The translations under genes were made by a program, and so were the position numbers. DNA of 8,577 nucleotides, from positions 137,321 through 145,897 of the forward strand of contig KL569110.1 in NCBI GenBank assembly GCA_000715635.1. The letters are read 5' to 3'. The notes beneath the pieces were generated by a model. It was not told where the DNA came from and made no database searches. It saw only the letters and a program-made list of their open reading frames with translations. Positions within the stretch are counted from its first letter, which is position 1. Each line of letters starts with the position of its first letter. This DNA comes from Streptomyces violaceus (GTDB lineage Bacteria > Actinomycetota > Actinomycetes > Streptomycetales > Streptomycetaceae). Of this stretch, positions 5,433-8,577 are shown piece after piece.

Positions 5433-6065
5433 CTAGCGTTTCACCGCGCACAGCAGTCCGTCGCCCACCGGCAGCAGCGACGGCACCAGCTCCTGGCTCT
5501 CGCGCACCGTGCGCAGCAGCTCCCGCAGGCGCAGCACCTCCGTGGGCTGCGGTCCGGAGTCCACCGTCCGGCCGTTCGCGAAGGCGCCCTCGAAGACGAC
5601 GAGCCCACCGGGGCGCAGCAGCCGCAACGATTCAGCGAGGTAGTCCATGACCTCGAGGCGGTCGCCGTCGCAGAAGACGAGGTCGTAGCCGGAGTCCGCG
5701 AGGCGGGGCAGCACGTCCAGGGCACGGCCCGGGATGAAGCGGGCCCGGTTGCTGGCGAAGCCGGAGGCGCGGAAGGCCTGGCGGGCGAACTGCTGATGCT
5801 CCGGCTCGGGATCCACGGTCGTGAGTACACCGTCGGGCCGCATACCGTGCAGGAGGTGGATCCCGGAGACACCGCAGCCGGTCCCGATCTCCGCGACGGC
5901 CTTCGCGTCGACGGAGGCGGCCAGCAACCCCAGCGCGGAGCCCGTGCCGGGCGTCACCGAGCGCAGCCCCGCGTCACGGGCCCGGTCACGGGCCCAGCGC
6001 AGCGCGTCGTCCTCGGCGACATAGGCGTCGGCGAACGCCCAGCTCGTCTGCCGGTTGCCGGTAAT
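5433..6065 (-). CDS. O-methyltransferase family protein (SAM-dependent), probable ATT start
   Basis: A class I SAM-dependent methyltransferase like Rv1220c, which also lies next to and opposite sigE. The SAM-binding motif I is AEIGTGCGVSG (58-68), the acidic residue ending strand 2 is Asp85 in TTVDPEPEH, and YDLVFCDGDRLE (127-138) is the motif carrying the usual metal/SAM-proximal Asp residues. Family-like coding sequence (SWAFADAYVAEDDALRWARD) extends well upstream of the first standard start, GTG 5955-5957, so that GTG is internal. No ATG, GTG, TTG or CTG suitable as a start occurs between the in-frame stop (6144-6146) and this conserved N-terminus. ATT 6063-6065 follows AGGAGAGG at good spacing and would give 210 aa starting (M)TGNRQTSW. 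The product's substrate is unknown. Confidence 0.85.
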   Translation of the reverse strand: MTGNRQTSWAFADAYVAEDDALRWARDRARDAGLRSVTPGTGSALGLLAASVDAKAVAEIGTGCGVSGIHLLHGMRPDGVLTTVDPEPEHQQFARQAFRASGFASNRARFIPGRALDVLPRLADSGYDLVFCDGDRLEVMDYLAESLRLLRPGGLVVFEGAFANGRTVDSGPQPTEVLRLRELLRTVRESQELVPSLLPVGDGLLCAVKR

Positions 6066-6076
6066 GACCCTCTCCT
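6063..6076 (-). promoter_or_regulatory. Ribosome binding site and ATT start of the methyltransferase gene
   Basis: On the minus strand AGGAGAGG is followed by GTC and then ATT ACC GGC AAC. The strong purine tract directly before ATT argues for initiation here, since no ATG, GTG or TTG is present within range. The alternative GTG at 5957 has only a poor GGGG-like site and would delete about 36 family-conserved residues. Confidence 0.5.
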
Positions 6077-6099
6077 GTCCCCGTGAATGCCTCGGCGTG

Positions 6100-6128
6100 A
6101 CTGTATCCGTTGGGTCCGGGAACCCGCA
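6100..6128 (-). promoter_or_regulatory. Possible promoter of the methyltransferase gene
   Basis: On the minus strand TACAGT (plus-strand 6100-6105) fits a -10 element, 17 bases after a poor TGCGGG at the -35 position. A start near 6093 would give a ~28-base leader. It overlaps the ECF-type element that drives the divergent sigma gene, so the two could interfere. Confidence 0.25.
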
Positions 6129-6144
6129 GATGGGACCGGTCGTT
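6119..6144 (+). promoter_or_regulatory. ECF-sigma promoter upstream of the sigma factor gene
   Basis: GGAACC (6119-6124), exactly 16 bases, CGTT (6141-6144). This is the GGAAC-N16/17-CGTT layout recognised by SigE/RpoE-like ECF factors. It points toward the sigma gene and would start transcription near 6150, about 140 bases before ATG 6294. Autoregulation by the encoded factor is the simplest inference. Confidence 0.65.
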
Positions 6145-6293
6145 TAAAGGGATGAGCGAGTGGCGCGGGCCGGGACGGGGGACAGGCAGTGGACGAGGAC
6201 GCCGAGCGAGTGCCGTCGCAGCAGTACGAGGCGTATCAGCCCAGATCAAATTCTCGTAAAACCGCTTATCCGGTCCTAACGGGCGAGGTGGCT

Positions 6294-7064
6294 ATGGTAG
6301 GGGCTCCACTGGACACCACCAGAGCTGACAGGGGAGGTGCGGCTGCGCCTGTGGATCGCGGAGGAGTGTTCCGGCGCTTCCTCGGATCAGCGGGCAGGCC
6401 GACATCCGTGAACGACACTGCTGACCACAGCCACGCCGCTGACTTCGCCCAGACCGCGACCTTCTCCACCGACGCGGACGGGCAGGCGTGGACTCCGCCC
6501 ACCTGGGAGGAGATCGTCAGCACGCACAGCGGCCGGGTCTACCGGCTCGCCTACCGCCTCACCGGCAACCAGCACGACGCCGAGGACCTCACGCAGGAGG
6601 TCTTCGTCCGTGTCTTCCACTCCCTGTCGACCTATACGCCGGGCACCTTCGAGGGCTGGCTGCACCGCATCACCACGAACCTGTTCCTGGACATGGTCCG
6701 CCGCAAGCAGCGCATCCGCTTCGACGCACTCGGCGAGGACGCGGCCGAGCGGCTGCCCAGCAAGGAGCCCACGCCGCAGCAGGTCTTCAACGACGCGCAT
6801 TTCGACGCGGACGTCCAGCAGGCCCTCGACACCCTGGCCCCCGAGTTCCGCGCCGCGGTCGTCCTGTGCGACATCGAAGGACTGTCGTACGAGGAGATCG
6901 CCGCGACCCTCGGCGTCAAGCTCGGCACGGTCCGCTCGCGGATCCACCGCGGACGCTCCCAGCTGCGCAAGGCCCTCGCGCATCGCTCCCCGGAGGCGCG
7001 TGCCGAGCGCCGCTCCTTCGTGCCCCGTGTTCCCGCACTGGGAGGAGGGGGCGCGAGCGCGTGA
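6294..7064 (+). CDS. sigE: ECF RNA polymerase sigma factor, M. tuberculosis SigE type
   Basis: A 256-aa group 4 sigma factor that directs RNA polymerase to cell-envelope stress promoters. Sigma region 2 spans about residues 71-143, with region 2.2 [14 protein letters not shown] (95-108) and region 2.4 [13 protein letters not shown] (121-133). Region 4 spans 171-228, with helix-turn-helix [20 protein letters not shown] (199-218). The 70-residue N-terminal tail is long for an ECF factor. ATG 6294 is chosen over GTG 6189 because codons between them are unusually A/T-rich at third positions (AGA TCA AAT TCT CGT AAA) and GAGG lies 6 bases upstream of the ATG. An internal GTG at 6408 is a possible shorter start; several isoforms are reported for M. 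tuberculosis SigE. It overlaps the anti-sigma gene by GTGA. Naming caution: S. coelicolor SigE (SCO3356) is a different ECF factor; this one corresponds to SCO5147. Confidence 0.93.
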   Translation: MVGAPLDTTRADRGGAAAPVDRGGVFRRFLGSAGRPTSVNDTADHSHAADFAQTATFSTDADGQAWTPPTWEEIVSTHSGRVYRLAYRLTGNQHDAEDLTQEVFVRVFHSLSTYTPGTFEGWLHRITTNLFLDMVRRKQRIRFDALGEDAAERLPSKEPTPQQVFNDAHFDADVQQALDTLAPEFRAAVVLCDIEGLSYEEIAATLGVKLGTVRSRIHRGRSQLRKALAHRSPEARAERRSFVPRVPALGGGGASA

Positions 7065-8059
7065 GCGGATCACGTCCTGAGTCTTCCGAGGGACACCTCG
7101 CAGAGCAGCACCTGGGAGACCGACTCTCCGCCCTGGTGGACGGAGAGCTCGGTCATGACGCGCGTGAGCGCGTACTGGCGCATGTGGCCACCTGCCCGAA
7201 GTGCAAGGCGGAGGTGGACGCCCAGCGCCGGCTGAAGAACGTCTTCGCGGAGGCGGCCCCGCCGCCTCCCTCGGAGAGTTTCCTGGCCCGCCTGCAGGGA
7301 CTACCCGCGGGGGGCGACCCGGACGGTGACGGTATGCCCCCGGGTGGCGGAGGGCTGCCCGGCGGACTGTCCGGACGGTTCGGATCGTCCGGGGCCTTCG
7401 GTGCGAAGCGCGGTGAGCGGTTCGAGTTCGGGTACGCCCCGTCCCGGCCGCACATCCCCGTGCTGCCTTCCGACAACCGAGGCCTTCCTTCGCGGAGCCG
7501 GGGCTTCCCCATCCACGACGTCGGGCGGCACGAGACCGACAGGTCCTCCTCGCGGCTGCGGTTCGCGTTCGCGGCCGCCGGGGCCGTGTCCCTGGCCGCG
7601 ATCGCCCTGGGCGGCGTCACCACCGGCACCCCTGGCGACACGGAAGCCCGTGGCGGCTCCGGCGCGGGAAGCAATGTGACGCCGATGCGTACGCAGGGGT
7701 CGGGCGCGACGACGCCGCCCGAATCCCAGCGGCGTCGGGGCGCGGCGCCGCTGCTCGGACCGGTGCACGGCCAGAGCATGCTCGGCCAGGCCCCGGTCGC
7801 CCCGACCGAGGTGTCGGCACCACTGCTGCCCGGAGTGCCGCCTGGCGCACGGCACCACGCCGCGCACGCGCTGACCGCCCCGATGGTGGCCGGCGCCGTG
7901 GCCATGTCCCCGTTGATACATCCCTTCGGGGCGGCCGTGCCGGCCGTCCTGACCTCGTGGTCCGCGATCCCCGAGAGCGCGGCGCCGCTGCTCGCCGTGC
8001 CCCTTCCGGACACGACCTCGTCCCCCTCTCCTCCCGCCTCCTCACGGACGGCCCGCTGA
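7061..8059 (+). CDS. Transmembrane zinc-binding anti-sigma factor (RseA-like)
   Basis: A 332-aa partner of the preceding sigma factor. The cytoplasmic N-terminus has the zf-HC2/ZAS module: acidic helix [13 protein letters not shown] (18-30), then H41-x3-C45-x2-C48 (HVATCPKC), which in this family clamps the sigma factor and may be redox-sensitive. A Gly/Pro-rich linker follows (85-125). One hydrophobic helix lies at about 168-189 ([19 protein letters not shown]), after Arg residues, so the N-terminus is inside and the ~140-residue Ala/Pro-rich C-terminus outside. GTG 7061 overlaps the sigma stop by four bases (GTGA), and GGAGG-rich sequence at 7041-7051 serves as ribosome binding site. M. tuberculosis RseA (~154 aa) is much shorter; the outer domain here looks low-complexity and may be the sensory or protease-target part. 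Regulated proteolysis by the downstream protease is inferred from order only. Confidence 0.92.
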   Translation: MSGSRPESSEGHLAEQHLGDRLSALVDGELGHDARERVLAHVATCPKCKAEVDAQRRLKNVFAEAAPPPPSESFLARLQGLPAGGDPDGDGMPPGGGGLPGGLSGRFGSSGAFGAKRGERFEFGYAPSRPHIPVLPSDNRGLPSRSRGFPIHDVGRHETDRSSSRLRFAFAAAGAVSLAAIALGGVTTGTPGDTEARGGSGAGSNVTPMRTQGSGATTPPESQRRRGAAPLLGPVHGQSMLGQAPVAPTEVSAPLLPGVPPGARHHAAHALTAPMVAGAVAMSPLIHPFGAAVPAVLTSWSAIPESAAPLLAVPLPDTTSSPSPPASSRTAR

Positions 8060-8188
8060 CCGGCCTCTGCGCACCGGGCGGCGAACCTGATTGAATCCGG
8101 GGGTTGTCGCCCGCTGCCGAGGTGTGGCCGGGCCGATTCGACGAACCGCGGTCACCGCATCGAGCCGTGCCGCGGCTGTGGGGAGAGC

Positions 8189-8577
8189 ATGAACGAGGGG
8201 AAGCCCACGAAGGCGAAGTGGTGGAGCCGTCCACGGCCGCAGGACGCTCCGGGGGAGCCGGAGGAGCAGGGGGCGGCCCCGGCGGACTCCGCCGGCACCG
8301 ACGGTGACTTCGAGCTGGCGCGGCCCGCCGTGCCGCAGGACGAGAACGCGGGTGACTACGAGTTGAGGCGCCCCGAGGAGCCCGCCGACAGCGTCGTGGA
8401 GCCCGCCGTGCCGGTCGGTGGTGCGCCCAAGCCGCTGCACGATCCCGACCCGTACAGCACCCCGCCCTACGGCGAACCGGGCCCCTGGGCGCCCGCGCCG
8501 CCCGTCCAGCATCCGGCGGCGACGCCGACGCACGGCACGGCGATACCGAGCCGGACGTCCATACCGGGCGCACCCGT
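8189..8577 (+). CDS. N-terminal cytoplasmic part of a probable HtrA/DegP-like serine protease, cut by window end
   Basis: An open frame of 129 codons running off the window. ATG 8189 follows GGGGAGAG. Sequence begins MNEGKPTKAKWWSRPRPQ, then becomes acidic and Pro/Ala-rich with no hydrophobic segment so far. Two copies of an eight-residue motif occur 16 residues apart: GDFELARP (39-46) and GDYELRRP (55-62). It ends in a Pro-rich stretch with Tyr (PDPYSTPPYGEPGPW). No catalytic domain is visible, so the protease call rests on position after sigE and its anti-sigma gene, as for Rv1223 htrA and, from memory, SCO5149, where a long disordered cytoplasmic tail precedes a transmembrane helix, trypsin-like domain and PDZ domain. 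It is 129 bases from the anti-sigma gene and may share its transcript. Confidence 0.72.
   Translation, partial: MNEGKPTKAKWWSRPRPQDAPGEPEEQGAAPADSAGTDGDFELARPAVPQDENAGDYELRRPEEPADSVVEPAVPVGGAPKPLHDPDPYSTPPYGEPGPWAPAPPVQHPAATPTHGTAIPSRTSIPGAP

Noticed and set aside
6189..6293. GTG 6189 as main start of the sigma factor
   Set aside because: A GGGGGA-like site precedes it, but codons 19-33 have A/T-rich third positions unlike the rest of the gene; kept only as a possible isoform.
6488..7060. Long frame antiparallel in phase to the sigma gene that continues into the anti-sigma frame, suggesting a fused protein
   Set aside because: Its first ~190 residues are Arg/Pro/His-rich shadow translation of the sigma gene; the real anti-sigma protein starts at GTG 7061.
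8083..8105. GAACC...GTT resembling an ECF promoter before the protease gene
   Set aside because: The gap between boxes is about two bases shorter than in the convincing site at 6119-6144 and the -35 lacks GG, so it is likely chance; the gene may be read through from the sigma operon.
7153..8573. Several long minus-strand ORFs opposite the anti-sigma and protease genes
   Set aside because: Arg/Pro/Ser-rich composition with no recognisable domain, as expected from antisense frames in GC-rich DNA.

Overview
The window is about 8.6 kb of very GC-rich DNA, with strong G/C bias at third codon positions. Shine-Dalgarno sites are AGGAGG-like and there are several GTG starts. Protein content and gene order point to a Streptomyces or close relative. 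From memory, the layout matches the S. coelicolor SCO5139-SCO5149 neighbourhood and, with insertions, the Mycobacterium tuberculosis block Rv1202 (dapE) - Rv1205 (LOG) - Rv1207 (folP2) - Rv1210 (tagA) - Rv1211 - Rv1220c - Rv1221 (sigE) - Rv1222 (rseA) - Rv1223 (htrA). It therefore looks like an old, vertically inherited core locus. I see no mobile element, CRISPR array, tRNA, rRNA or phage gene.

Layout: (1) 1-989, the 3' nine-tenths of dapE (lysine/diaminopimelate synthesis), plus strand. (2) 1109-1867, a LOG/TIGR00730 nucleotide phosphoribohydrolase-like protein, plus strand, preceded by a 14-bp palindrome. (3) 1970-2830, minus strand, a dihydropteroate-synthase-fold protein of the FolP2 kind whose substrate loops differ from true FolP. 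A GC-rich inverted repeat separates it from the converging LOG gene. (4) 2966-3948, plus strand, a two-gene operon: a small membrane-anchored DivIVA-like protein, translationally coupled by a GTGA overlap to 3-methyladenine DNA glycosylase I (Tag). (5) 3963-4766, minus strand, a PaaG-like enoyl-CoA hydratase/isomerase with a perfect 24-bp palindrome just upstream of its ribosome binding site. (6) 4767-5148, a regulatory gap, then the 55-aa DUF3117 protein (5149-5316) and a strong terminator. (7) 5433-6065, minus strand, an O-methyltransferase that seems to lack any standard start codon and may start at ATT. (8) 6294-8059, an ECF sigma factor of the M. tuberculosis SigE type coupled by GTGA to its zinc-binding transmembrane anti-sigma factor, followed by the cytoplasmic N-terminus of what is probably an HtrA-type protease (8189 to window end).

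The sigma/anti-sigma/protease trio forms a cell-envelope stress module. A GGAACC-N16-CGTT element between the methyltransferase and the sigma gene is a textbook ECF promoter and suggests autoregulation. The other genes are metabolic or repair genes, each with its own short control region. The best leads are regulatory or concern divergent active sites: the ECF box, the 24-bp palindrome, a RecA-NDp/PafBC-like element before the DNA-repair operon, the ATT start, and the altered FolP. I see no wholly new multi-gene system.
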